A program made the position numbers and the translations under genes. DNA of 64,000 nt from Nectonema munidae (lineage: Eukaryota > Nematomorpha > Nectonematoida > Nectonematidae). Positions 22,754 to 36,000 of the stretch are shown here, one piece after another (within the stretch, counting starts at the first letter, position 1; each line of letters opens with the position of its first letter). Under the pieces are notes generated by a model that saw only the letters and a program-made list of their open reading frames with translations, did no database searches and was not told where the DNA came from. The DNA lies in contig JAUIRK010000292.1 in the NCBI GenBank assembly GCA_030549495.1, positions 1,023,161-1,087,160 on the forward strand, given 5' to 3'.

Positions 22754-22801
22754 CGGCTTTAATTGGTAAATGTGACAAATTAGAAAATACCTGCAAAGCA
22801 T
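22754..22801 (+). pseudogene. Decayed copy of the array microexon
   Basis: The 48 bases align with the array exon: read in the array frame they give ALIGKCDKLENTCKA after the split codon, matching ALLGKDYKQEDTAKP of the exon at 22940 at many positions, and they end in GCAT|gtaaat. One extra T stands between the acceptor AG (22751-22752) and the exon body, so splicing there would give 49 nt and shift the frame. It is probably skipped. It explains the wide gap before 22940. Confidence 0.65.
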
Positions 22802-22939
22802 GTAAATATAATGATTTATAAATTATTACTAAATTAAAATAAAAAATTACATTCTTTCATTGCAATTTTTCATTCAAATATTTTATTAATATATATCAGT
22901 TTTTGTTATAATATAAAAAGATTTACAAATTTATTTCAG

Positions 22940-22987
22940 CCGCTTTACTTGGCAAAGATTACAAACAAGAAGATACCGCCAAACCAT
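22940..22987 (+). CDS. Array microexon, divergent founder copy, 48 nt
   Basis: The acceptor is aaatttatttcag and the donor is CCAT|gtaaat. It encodes S (split TCC) then ALLGKDYKQEDTAKP. It differs from the array consensus at five positions and its surrounding intron is not yet the standard array intron, so it predates the homogenised block. The next exon (23126) follows after 138 bp. Confidence 0.8.
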
Positions 22988-23125
22988 GTAAATATCAACT
23001 TATTGATTCTATTCTTAAAGCTCTATTCATAAATTATAACAAGAAAATTACATGTTTTACATAAAAAATTTTCATTCAACGTGTTTTTAATATAAATTTT
23101 TAAGGAATATATTTATTTTAAATAG

Positions 23126-26100
23126 CCCCTTTACTTGCTAAAGATGAAAAACCAGAAGATAAATCCAAACCATGTATTTTATTTCTTTTTTCTCTAATAT
23201 TATTTAAGATATAGCTTAAATTTTTATTGATAAATTAATAAATTCAGAAAATTGCATGTTTTTTGCATTTCATTCAACATTTTTTTGATTTAAGTCCCTA
23301 ATAATCAATTTTCATTTTATTTTAAATAGCCCCTTTACTTGCTAAAGATGAAAAACCAGAAGATAAATCCAAACCATGTATTTTATTTCTTTTTTCTCTA
23401 ATATTATTTAAGATATAGCTTAAATTTTTATTGATAAATTAATAAATTCAGAAAATTGCATGTTTTTTGCATTTCATTCAACATTTTTTTGATTTAAGTC
23501 CCTAATAATCAATTTTCATTTTATTTTACATAGCCCCTTTACTTGGTAAAGAGGCCAAACCAGAAGATGAATCCAAACCATGTAAATTTAATTTTTTTCT
23601 TTTTCTCAAATATTATTTAAGAAATTACATGTTTTTCTTTGCCTTTTTCATTCAACATTTTTTTAATAAAATTATTTTCTTAATAATAATAATCAATTTT
23701 CATTTATTTTACATAGCCCCATTACTTGGTAAAGATGCCAAACCAGAAGATAAATCCAAACCATGTAAATTTTCTTTATTTCTTTTTTCTCTAATATTAT
23801 TTAAGATATAGCTTAAATTTTTATTGATAAATTAATAAATTCAGAAAATTGCATGTTTTTTTTGCATTTCATTCAACATTTTTTTGATTTAAGTCCCTAA
23901 TAATCAATTTTCATTTTATTTTACATAGCCCCTTTACTTGGTAAAGATGCCAAACCAGAAGATAAATCCAAACCATGTAAATTTTATTTATTTCTTTTTT
24001 CTCTAATATTATTTAAGATATAGCTTAAATTTTTATTGATAAATTAATGAATTCAGAAAATTGCATGTTTTTTTTGCATTTCATTCAATATTTTTTTGAT
24101 TTAAGTCCCTAATAATCAATTTTTATTTTATTTTACATAGCCCCTTTACTTGGTAAAGATGCCAAACCAGAAGATAAATCTAAACCATGTAAATTTTATT
24201 TATTTCTTTTTCTCTAATATTATTTAAGATATAGCTTAAATTTTTATTGATAAATTAATAAATTCAGAAAATTGCATGTTTTTTGCATTTCATTCAACAT
24301 TTTTTTGATTTAAGTCCCTAATAATCAATTTTCATTTTATTTTAAATAGCCCCTTTACTTGGTAAAGATGCCAAACCAGAAGATAAATCCAAACCATGTA
24401 AATTTTATTTATTTCTTTTTTCTCTAATATTATTTAAGAAATTGCATGTTTTTCTTTTTCATTCAACAATTTTTTAATAAAATTATTTTCTTAATAATCA
24501 ATTTCATTTTATTTTACATAGCCCCATTACTTGGTAAAGATGCCAAACCAGAAGATAAATCCAAACCATGTAATTTTTATTTATTTCTTTTTCTCAAATA
24601 TTATTTAAGAAATTGCCTGTTTTTCTTTGCCTTTTTCATTCAACATTTTTTTAATAAAATTATTTTCCTAATAATCAATTTTCATTTTATTTTACATAGC
24701 CCCTTTACTTGGTAAAGATGCCAAACCAGAAGATAAATCCAAACCATGTAAATTTTATTTATTTCTTTTTTCTCTAATATTATTTAAGATATAGCTTAAA
24801 TTTTTATTGATAAATTAATAAATTCAGAAAATTGCATGTTTTTTTTTGCATTTCATTCAACATTTTTTTGATTTAAGTCTCTAATAATCAATTTTCATTT
24901 TATTTTACATAGCCCCTTTACTTGGTAAAGAGGCCAAACCAGAAGATGAATCCAAACCATGTAAATTTAATTTTTTTCTTTTTCTCAAATATTATTTAAG
25001 AAATTACATGTTTTTCTTTGCCTTTTTCATTCAACATTTTTTTAATAAAATTATTTTCTTAATAATAATAATCAATTTTCATTTATTTTACATAGCCCCA
25101 TTACTTGGTAAAGATGCCAAACCAGAAGATAAATCCAAACCATGTAAATTTTCTTTATTTCTTTTTTCTCTAATATTATTTAAGATATAGCTTAAATTTT
25201 TATTGATAAATTAATAAATTCAGAAAATTGCATGTTTTTTTTGCATTTCATTCAACATTTTTTTGATTTAAGTCCCTAATAATCAATTTTCATTTTATTT
25301 TACATAGCCCCTTTACTTGGTAAAGATGCCAAACCAGAAGATAAATCCAAACCATGTAAATTTTATTTATTTCTTTTTTCTCTAATATTATTTAAGATAT
25401 AGCTTAAATTTTTATTGATAAATTAATGAATTCAGAAAATTGCATGTTTTTTTTTGCATTTCATTCAATATTTTTTTGATTTAAGTCCCTAATAATCAAT
25501 TTTTATTTTATTTTACATAGCCCCTTTACTTGGTAAAGATGCCAAACCAGAAGATAAATCTAAACCATGTAAATTTTATTTATTTCTTTTTCTCTAATAT
25601 TATTTAAGATATAGCTTAAATTTTTATTGATAAATTAATAAATTCAGAAAATTGCATTTTTTTGCATTTCATTCAACATTTTTTTGATTTAAGTCCCTAA
25701 TAATCAATTTTCATTTTATTTTAAATAGCCCCTTTACTTGGTAAAGATGCCAAACCAGAAGATAAATCCAAACCATGTAAATTTTATTTATTTCTTTTTC
25801 TCTAATATTATTTAAGAAATTGCATGTTTTCTTTTTATTCCAATTTTTTAAGAAAAAAAAAAATTATAAGAATGATTTTTTATAATTTTAAAATTATTTT
25901 CTTAATAATCAATTTCATTTTATTTTACATAGCCCCATTACTTGGTAAAGATGCCAAACCAGAAGATAAATCCAAACCATGTAATTTTTATTTATTTCTT
26001 TTTCTCAAATATTATTTAAGAAATTGCATGTTTTTCTTTGCCTTTTTCATTCAACATTTTTTTAATAAAATTATTTTCCTAATAATCAATTTTCATTTTA

Positions 26101-27527
26101 TTTTACATAGCCCCTTTACTTGGTAAAGATGCCAAACCAGAAGATAAATCCAAACCATGTAAATTTTATTTATTTCTTTTTTCTCTAATATTATTTAAGA
26201 TATAGCTTAAATTTTTATTGATAAATTAATAAATTCAGAAAATTGCATGTTTTTTTGCTGCTTTCATTCAACATTTTTTTGATTTAAGTCCCTAATAATC
26301 AATTTTCATTTTATTTTACATAGCCCCTTTACTTGGTAAAGAGGCCAAACCAGAAGATGAATCCAAACCATGTAAATTTAATTTTTTCTTTTTCTCAAAT
26401 ATTATTTAAGAAATTACATGTTTTTCTTTGCCTTTTTCATTCAACATTTTTTTAATAAAATTATTTTCTTAATAATAATAATCAATTTTCATTTATTTTA
26501 CATAGCCCCATTACTTGGTAAAGATGCCAAACCAGAAGATAAATCCAAACCATGTAAATTTTCTTTATTTCTTTTTTCTCTAATATTATTTAAGATATAG
26601 CTTAAATTTTTATTGATAAATTAATAAATTCAGAAAATTGCATGTTTTTTTTGCATTTCATTCAACATTTTTTTGATTTAAGTCCCTAATAAACAATTTT
26701 CATTTTATTTTACATAGCCCCTTTACTTGGTAAAGATGCCAAACCAGAAGATAAATCCAAACCATGTAAATTTTATTTATTTCTTTTTTCTCTAATATTA
26801 TTTAAGATATAGCTTAAATTTTTATTGATAAATTAATGAATTCAGAAAATTGCATGTTTTTTTTTGCATTTCATTCAATATTTTTTTGATTCAAGTCCCT
26901 AATAATCAATTTTTATTTTATTTTACATAGCCCCTTTACTTGGTAAAGATGCCAAACCAGAAGATAAATCCAAACCATGTAAATTTAATTTTTTTTTCTC
27001 AAATATTATTTAAGAAATTGCATGTTTTTCTTTGCATTTTTCATTCAACATTTTTTTAATAAAATTATTTTCTTAATAATCAATTTTCATTTATTTTACA
27101 TAGCCCCATTACTTGGTAAAGATGCCAAACCCGAAGATAAACCCAAACCATGTAAATTTTATTTATTTTTTTTTCTCTAATATTATTTAAGATATAGCTT
27201 AAATTTTTATTGATAAATTAATAAATTCAGAAAATTGCATGTTTTTCTTCATTTTTTTTATTTAAGTCCCTAATAATCAATTTTCATTTTATTTTACATA
27301 GCCCCTTTACTTGGTAAAGATGCCAAACCAGAAGATAAATCCAAACCATGTAAATTTAATTTTTTTCTTTTTCTCAAATATTATTTAAAGAAATTGCATG
27401 TTTTTCTTTGCATTTTTCATTCATCATTTTTTTAATAAAATTATTTTCTTAATAATCAATTTTCATTTATTTTACATAGCCCCATTACTTGGTAAAGATG
27501 CCAAACCCGAAGATAAATCCAAACCAT
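23126..27527 (+). CDS. Array exons, segment 1 (23 exons of 48 nt)
   Basis: Exon starts: 23126, 23330, 23534, 23717, 23929, 24141, 24350, 24522, 24700, 24913, 25096, 25308, 25521, 25729, 25933, 26111, 26324, 26506, 26718, 26931, 27104, 27302, 27480. Each gives S-P-L-L-G-K-D-A-K-P-E-D-K-S-K-P with a split TCC serine at the junction. The copies at 23126 and 23330 read SPLLAKDEKPEDKSKP; those at 23534, 24913 and 26324 read SPLLGKEAKPEDESKP and mark the start of a seven-exon unit of 1.38-1.41 kb repeated about three times. The intron before 25933 contains an A/T-rich rearrangement not seen elsewhere. Confidence 0.85.
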
Positions 27528-27677
27528 GTAAATTTTATTTATTTTTTTTTCTCTAATATTATTTAAGATATAGCTTAAATTTTTATTGATAAATTGATAC
27601 ATTCAGAAAATTGCATGTTTTTCTTCATTTTTTTGATTTAAGTCCCTAATAATCAATTTTCATTTTATTTTACATAG

Positions 27678-30600
27678 CCCCTTTACTTGGTAAAGATGCC
27701 AAACCAGAAGATAAATCCAAACCATGTAAATTTTATTTATTTCTTTTTTCTCAAATATTATTTAAGAAATTGCATGTTTTTCTTTGCATTTTTCATTCAA
27801 CATTTTTTTAATAAAATTATTTTCTTAATAATCAATTTTCATTTATTTTACATAGCCCCATTGCTTGGTAAAGATGCCAAACCCGAAGATAAATCCAAAC
27901 CATGTAAATTTTATTTATTTCTTTTTTCTGTAATATTATTTAAGATATAGCTTAAATTTTTATTGATAATTAATAAATTCAGAAAATTGCATGTTTTTCT
28001 TCATTTTTTTATTTAAGTCCCTAATAATCAATTTTCATTTTATTTTACATAGCCCCTTTACTTGGTAAAGATGCCAAACCAGAAGATAAATCCAAACCAT
28101 GTAAATTTAATTTTTTTCTTTTTCTCAAATATTATTTAAAGAAATTGCATGTTTTTCTTTGCATTTTTCATTCATCATTTTTTTAATAAAATTATTTTCT
28201 TAATAATCAATTTTCATTTATTTTACATAGCCCCATTGCTTGGTAAAGATGCCAAACCCGAAGATAAATCCAAACCATGTAAATTTTATTTATTTTTTTT
28301 TCTCTAATATTATTTAAGATATAGCTTAAATTTTTATTGATAAATTAATAAATTCAGAAAATTGCATGTTTTTCTTCATTTTTTTTATTTAAGTCCCTAA
28401 TAATCAATTTTCATTTTATTTTACATAGCCCCTTTACTTGGTAAAGATGCCAAACCAGAAGATAAATCCAAACCATGTATATTTTATTTATTTCTTTTTT
28501 CTCTAATATTATTCAAGATATAGCTTAAATTTTTATTGATAAATTAATAAATTCAGAAAATTGCATGTTTTTCTTCATTTTTTTTATTTAAGTCCCTAAT
28601 AATCAATTTTCATTTTATTTTACATAGCCCCTTTACTTGGTAAAGATGCCAAACCAGAAGATAAATCCAAACCATGTAAATTTTATTTATTTCTTTTTTC
28701 TCAAATATTATTTAAGAAATTGCATGTTTTTCTTTGCATTTTTCATTCAACATTTTTTTAATAAAATTATTTTCTTAATAATCAATTTTCATTTATTTTA
28801 CATAGCCCCATTGCTTGGTAAAGAAGCCAAACCCGAAGATAAATCCAAACCATGTAAATTTTATTTATTTCTTTTTTCTCTAATATTATTTAAGATATAG
28901 CTTAAATTTTTATTGATAAATTAATAAATTCAGAAAATTGCATGTTTTTCTTCATTTTATTTATTTAAGTCCCTAATAATCAATTTTCATTTTATTTTAC
29001 ATAGCCCCTTTACTTGGTAAAGATGCCAAACCAGATGATAAATCCAAACCATGTAAATTTTATTTATTTCTTTTTTCTCAAATATTATTTAAGAAATTGC
29101 ATGTTTTTCTTTGCATTTTTCATTCAACATTTTTTTAATAAAATTATTTTCTTAATAATCAATTTTCATTTATTTTACATAGCCCCATTGCTTGGTAAAG
29201 ATGCCAAACCCGAAGATAAATCCAAACCATGTAAATTTTATTTATTTCTTTTTTCTCTAATATTATTTAAGATATAGCTTAAATTTTTATTGATAAATTA
29301 ATAAATTCAGAAAATTGCATGTTTTTCTTCATTTTTTTGATTTAAGTCCCTAATAATCAATTTTCATTTTATTTTACATAGCCCCTTTACTTGGTAAAGA
29401 TGCCAAACCAGAAGATAAATCCAAACCATGTAAATTTTATTTATTTCTTTTTTCTCAAATATTATTTAAGAAATTGCATGTTTTTCTTTGCATTTTTCAT
29501 TCAACATTTTTTTAATAAAATTATTTTCTTAATAATCAATTTTCATTTATTTTACATAGCCCCATTGCTTGGTAAAGATGCCAAACCCGAAGATAAATCC
29601 AAACCATGTAAATTTTATTTATTTCTTTTTTCTGTAATATTATTTAAGATATAGCTTAAATTTTTATTGATAATTAATAAATTCAGAAAATTGCATGTTT
29701 TTCTTCATTTTTTTATTTAAGTCCCTAATAATCAATTTTCATTTTATTTTACATAGCCCCTTTACTTGGTAAAGATGCCAAACCAGAAGATAAATCCAAA
29801 CCATGTAAATTTAATTTTTTCCCTTTTTCTCAAATATTATTTAAAGAAATTGCATGTTTTTCTTTGCATTTTTCATTCATCATTTTTTTAATAAAATTAT
29901 TTTCTTAATAATCAATTTTCATTTATTTTACATAGCCCCATTGCTTGGTAAAGATGCCAAACCCGAAGATAAATCCAAACCATGTAAATTTTATTTATTT
30001 TTTTTTCTCTAATATTATTTAAGATATAGCTTAAATTTTTATTGATAAATTAATAAATTCAGAAAATTGCATGTTTTTCTTCATTTTTTTTATTTAAGTC
30101 CCTAATAATCAATTTTCATTTTATTTTACATAGCCCCTTTACTTGGTAAAGATGCCAAACCAGAAGATAAATCCAAACCATGTAAATTTTATTTATTTCT
30201 TTTTTCTCTAATATTATTCAAGATATAGCTTAAATTTTTATTGATAAATTAATAAATTCAGAAAATTGCATGTTTTTCTTCATTTTTTTTATTTAAGTCC
30301 CTAATAATCAATTTTCATTTTATTTTACATAGCCCCTTTACTTGGTAAAGATGCCAAACCAGAAGATAAATCCAAACCATGTAAATTTTATTTATTTCTT
30401 TTTTCTCAAATATTATTTAAGAAATTGCATGTTTTTCTTTGCATTTTTCATTCAACATTTTTTTAATAAAATTATTTTCTTAATAATCAATTTTCATTTA
30501 TTTTACATAGCCCCATTGCTTGGTAAAGATGCCAAACCCGAAGATAAATCCAAACCATGTAAATTTTATTTATTTCTTTTTTCTCTAATATTATTTAAGA

Positions 30601-32861
30601 TATAGCTTAAATTTTTATTGATAAATTAATAAATTCAGAAAATTGCATGTTTTTCTTCATTTTATTTATTTAAGTCCCTAATAATCAATTTTCATTTTAT
30701 TTTACATAGCCCCTTTACTTGGTAAAGATGCCAAACCAGATGATAAATCCAAACCATGTAAATTTTATTTATTTCTTTTTTCTCAAATATTATTTAAGAA
30801 ATTGCATGTTTTTCTTTGCATTTTTCATTCAACATTTTTTTAATAAAATTATTTTCTTAATAATCAATTTTCATTTATTTTACATAGCCCCATTGCTTGG
30901 TAAAGATGCCAAACCCGAAGATAAATCCAAACCATGTAAATTTTATTTATTTCCTTTTTCTCTAATATTATTTAAGATATAGCTTAAATTTTTATTGATA
31001 AATTAATAAATTCAGAAAATTGCATGTTTTTCTTCATTTTTTTGATTTAAGTCCCTAATAATCAATTTTCATTTTATTTTACATAGCCCCTTTACTTGGT
31101 AAAGATGCCAAACCAGAAGATAAATCCAAACCATGTAAATTTTATTTATTTCTTTTTTCTCAAATATTATTTAAGATATAGCTTAAATTTTTATTGATAA
31201 ATTAATAAATTCAGAAAATTGCATGTTTTTCTTCATTTTTTTTATTTAAGTCCCTAATAATCAATTTTCATTTTATTTTACATAGCCCCTTTACTTGGTA
31301 AAGATGCCAAACCAGAAGATAAATCCAAACCATGTAAATTTTATTTATTTCTTTTTTCTCAAATATTATTTAAGAAATTGCATGTTTTTCTTTGCATTTT
31401 TCATTCAACATTTTTTTAATAAAATTATTTTCTTAATAATCAATTTTCATTTATTTTACATAGCCCCATTGCTTGGTAAAGATGCCAAACCCGAAGATAA
31501 ATCCAAACCATGTAAATTTTATTTATTTCTTTTTTCTCTAATATTATTTAAGATATAGCTTAAATTTTTATTGATAAATTAATAAATTCAGAAAATTGCA
31601 TGTTTTTCTTCATTTTTTTGATTTAAGTCCCTAATAATCAATTTTCATTTTATTTTACATAGCCCCTTTACTTGGTAAAGATGCCAAACCAGAAGATAAA
31701 TCCAAACCATGTAAATTTTATTTATTTCTTTTTTCTCTAATATTATTCAAGATATAGCTTAAATTTTTATTGATAAATTAATAAATTCAGAAAATTGCAT
31801 GTTTTTCTTCATTTTTTTATTTAAGTCCCTAATAATCAATTTTCATTTTATTTTACATAGCCCCTTTACTTGGTAAAGATGCCAAACCAGAAGATAAATC
31901 CAAACCATGTAAATTTTATTTATTTCTTTTTTCTCTAATATTATTCAAGATATAGCTTAAATTTTTATTGATAAATTAATAAATTCAGAAAATTGCATGT
32001 TTTTCTTCATTTTTTTTATTTAAGTCCCTAATAATCAATTTTCATTTTATTTTACATAGCCCCTTTACTTGGTAAAGATGCCAAACCAGAAGATAAATCC
32101 AAACCATGTAAATTTTATTTATTTCTTTTTTCTCAAATATTATTTAAGAAATTGCATGTTTTTCTTTGCATTTTTCATTCAACATTTTTTTAATAAAATT
32201 ATTTTCTTAATAATCAATTTTCATTTATTTTACATAGCCCCATTGCTTGGTAAAGATGCCAAACCCGAAGATAAATCCAAACCATGTAAATTTTATTTAT
32301 TTCTTTTTTCTCTAATATTATTTAAGATATAGCTTAAATTTTTATTGATAAATTAATAAATTCAGAAAATTGCATGTTTTTCTTCATTTTTTTGATTTAA
32401 GTCCCTAATAATCAATTTTCATTTTATTTTACATAGCCCCTTTACTTGGTAAAGATGCCAAACCAGAAGATAAATCCAAACCATGTAAATTTTATTTATT
32501 TCTTTTTTCTCAAATATTATTTAAGATATAGCTTAAATTTTTATTGATAAATTAATAAATTCAGAAAATTGCATGTTTTTCTTCATTTTTTTTATTTAAG
32601 TCCCTAATAATCAATTTTCATTTTATTTTACATAGCCCCTTTACTTGGTAAAGATGCCAAACCAGAAGATAAATCCAAACCATGTAAATTTAATTTTTTT
32701 CTTTTTCTCAAATATTATTTAAAGAAATTGCATGTCTTTCTTTGCATTTTTCATTCATCATTTTTTTAATAAAATTATTTTCTTAATAATCAATTTTCAT
32801 TTATTTTACATAGCCCCATTACTTGGTAAAGATGCCAAACCCGAAGATAAATCCAAACCAT
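27678..32861 (+). CDS. Array exons, segment 2 (28 exons of 48 nt)
   Basis: Exon starts: 27678, 27856, 28053, 28231, 28429, 28628, 28806, 29005, 29183, 29382, 29560, 29757, 29936, 30134, 30333, 30511, 30710, 30888, 31087, 31286, 31464, 31663, 31861, 32060, 32238, 32437, 32636, 32814. Nine exons (27678-29183) recur 1704-1705 bp later (29382-30888), including the rare P-D-D variant at 29005 and 30710. Exons starting CCCCATTGCTTGG (TTG leucine, CCC proline) follow short introns. The copy at 28806 has GKE instead of GKD. Confidence 0.85.
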
Positions 32862-33011
32862 GTAAATTTTATTTATTTTTTTTTCTCTAATATTATTTAA
32901 GATATAGCTTAAATTTTTATTGATAAATTGATACATTCAGAAAATTGCATATTTTTCTTCATTTTTTTGATTTAAGTCCCTAATAATCAATTTTCATTTT
33001 ATTTTACATAG

Positions 33012-36000
33012 CCCCTTTACTTGGTAAAGATGCCAAACCAGAAGATAAATCCAAACCATGTAAATTTAATTTATTTCTTTTTTCTCAAATATTATTTAAG
33101 AAATTGCATGTTTTTCTTTGCATTTTTCATTCAACATTTTTTTAATAAAATTATTTTCTTAATAATCAATTTTCATTTATTTTACATAGCCCCATTGCTT
33201 GGTAAAGATGCCAAACCCGAAGATAAATCCAAACCATGTAAATTTTATTTATTTCTTTTTTCTGTAATATTATTTAAGATATAGCTTAAATTTTTATTGA
33301 TAAATTAATAAATTCAGAAAATTGCATGTTTTTCTTCATTTTTTTATTTAAGTCCCTAATAATCAATTTTCATTTTATTTTACATAGCCCCTTTACTTGG
33401 TAAAGATGCCAAACCAGAAGATAAATCCAAACCATGTAAATTTAATTTATTTCTTTTTTCTCAAATATTATTTAAAGAAATTGCATGTTTTTCTTTGCAT
33501 TTTTCATTCATCATTTTTTTAATAAAATTATTTTCTTAATAATCAATTTTCATTTATTTTACATAGCCCCATTGCTTGGTAAAGATGCCAAACCCGAAGA
33601 TAAATCCAAACCATGTAAATTTTATTTATTTTTTTTTCTCTAATATTATTTAAGATATAGCTTAAATTTTTATTGATAAATTAATAAATTCAGAAAATTG
33701 CATGTTTTTCTTCATTTTTTTTATTTAAGTCCCTAATAATCAATTTTCATTTTATTTTACATAGCCCCTTTACTTGGTAAAGATGCCAAACCAGAAGATA
33801 AATCCAAACCATGTAAATTTTATTTATTTCTTTTTTCTCTAATATTATTCAAGATATAGCTTAAATTTTTATTGATAAATTAATAAATTCAGAAAATTGC
33901 ATGTTTTTCTTCATTTTTTTGATTTAAGTCCCTAATAATCAATTTTCATTTTATTTTACATAGCCCCTTTACTTGGTAAAGATGCCAAACCAGAAGATAA
34001 ATCCAAACCATGTAAATTTTATTTATTTCTTTTTTCTCTAATATTATTCAAGATATAGCTTAAATTTTTATTGATAAATTAATAAATTCAGAAAATTGCA
34101 TGTTTTTCTTCATTTTTTTATTTAAGTCCCTAATAATCAATTTTCATTTTATTTTACATAGCCCCTTTACTTGGTAAAGATGCCAAACCAGAAGATAAAT
34201 CCAAACCATGTAAATTTTATTTATTTCTTTTTTCTCTAATATTATTCAAGATATAGCTTAAATTTTTATTGATAAATTAATAAATTCAGAAAATTGCATG
34301 TTTTTCTTCATTTTTTTTATTTAAGTCCCTAATAATCAATTTTCATTTTATTTTACATAGCCCCTTTACTTGGTAAAGATGCCAAACCAGAAGATAAATC
34401 CAAACCATGTAAATTTTATTTATTTCTTTTTTCTCAAATATTATTTAAGAAATTGCATGTTTTTCTTTGCATTTTTCATTCAACATTTTTTTAATAAAAT
34501 TATTTTCTTAATAATCAATTTTCATTTATTTTACATAGCCCCATTGCTTGGTAAAGAAGCCAAATCCGAAGATAAATCCAAACCATGTAAATTTTATTTA
34601 TTTCTTTTTTCTCTAATATTATTTAAGATATAGCTTAAATTTTTATTGATAAATTAATAAATTCAGAAAATTGCATGTTTTTCTTCATTTTTTTGATTTA
34701 AGTCCCTAATAATCAATTTTCATTTTATTTTACATAGCCCCTTTACTTGGTAAAGATGCCAAACCAGAAGATAAATCCAAACCATGTAAATTTTATTTAT
34801 TTCTTTTTTCTCAAATATTATTTAAGATATAGCTTAAATTTTTATTGATAAATTAATAAATTCAGAAAATTGCATGTTTTTCTTCATTTTTTTTATTTAA
34901 GTCCCTAATAATCAATTTTCATTTTATTTTACATAGCCCCTTTACTTGGTAAAGATGCCAAACCAGAAGATAAATCCAAACCATGTAAATTTTATTTATT
35001 TCTTTTTTCTCTAATATTATTTAAGATATAGCTTAAATTTTTATTGATAAATTAATAAATTCAGAAAATTGCATGTTTTTCTTCATTTTTTTTATTTAAG
35101 TCCCTAATAATCAATTTTCATTTTATTTTACATAGCCCCTTTACTTGGTAAAGATGCCAAACCAGAAGATAAATCCAAACCATGTAAATTTAATTTTTTT
35201 CTTTTTCTCGAATATTATTTAAAGAAATTGCATGTTTTTCTTTGCATTTTTCATTCATCATTTTTTTAATAAAATTATTTTCTTAATAATCAATTTTCAT
35301 TTATTTTACATAGCCCCATTACTTGGTAAAGATGCCAAACCCGAAGATAAATCCAAACCATGTAAATTTTATTTATTTTTTTTTCTCTAATATTATTTAA
35401 GATATAGCTTAAATTTTTATTGATAAATTGATACATTCAGAAAATTGCATGTTTTTCTTCATTTTTTTGATTTAAGTCCCTAATAATCAATTTTCATTTT
35501 ATTTTACATAGCCCCTTTACTTGGTAAAGATGCCAAACCAGAAGATAAATCCAAACCATGTAAATTTTATTTATTTCTTTTTTCTCAAATATTATTTAAG
35601 AAATTGCATGTTTTTCTTTGCATTTTTCATTCAACATTTTTTTAATAAAATTATTTTCTTAATAATCAATTTTCATTTATTTTACATAGCCCCATTGCTT
35701 GGTAAAGATGCCAAACCCGAAGATAAATCCAAACCATGTAAATTTTATTTATTTCTTTTTTCTCAAATATTATTTAAGATATAGCTTAAATTTTTATTGA
35801 TAAATTAATAAATTCAGAAAATTGCATGTTTTTCTTCATTTTTTTTATTTAAGTCCCTAATAATCAATTTTCATTTTATTTTACATAGCCCCTTTACTTG
35901 GTAAAGATGCCAAACCAGAAGATAAATCCAAACCATGTAAATTTTATTTATTTCTTTTTTCTCTAATATTATTCAAGATATAGCTTAAATTTTTATTGAT

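Larger units (their letters stand above)
22205..22939 (+). other. Intron with a tRNA-like sequence and a decayed repeat exon
   Basis: This 735-bp gap is about four times the usual array spacing. It contains a tRNA-like SINE remnant (22259-22330) and a dead copy of the array exon (22754-22801). The rest (22331-22753) is AT-rich with no feature I can support. Confidence 0.6.
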
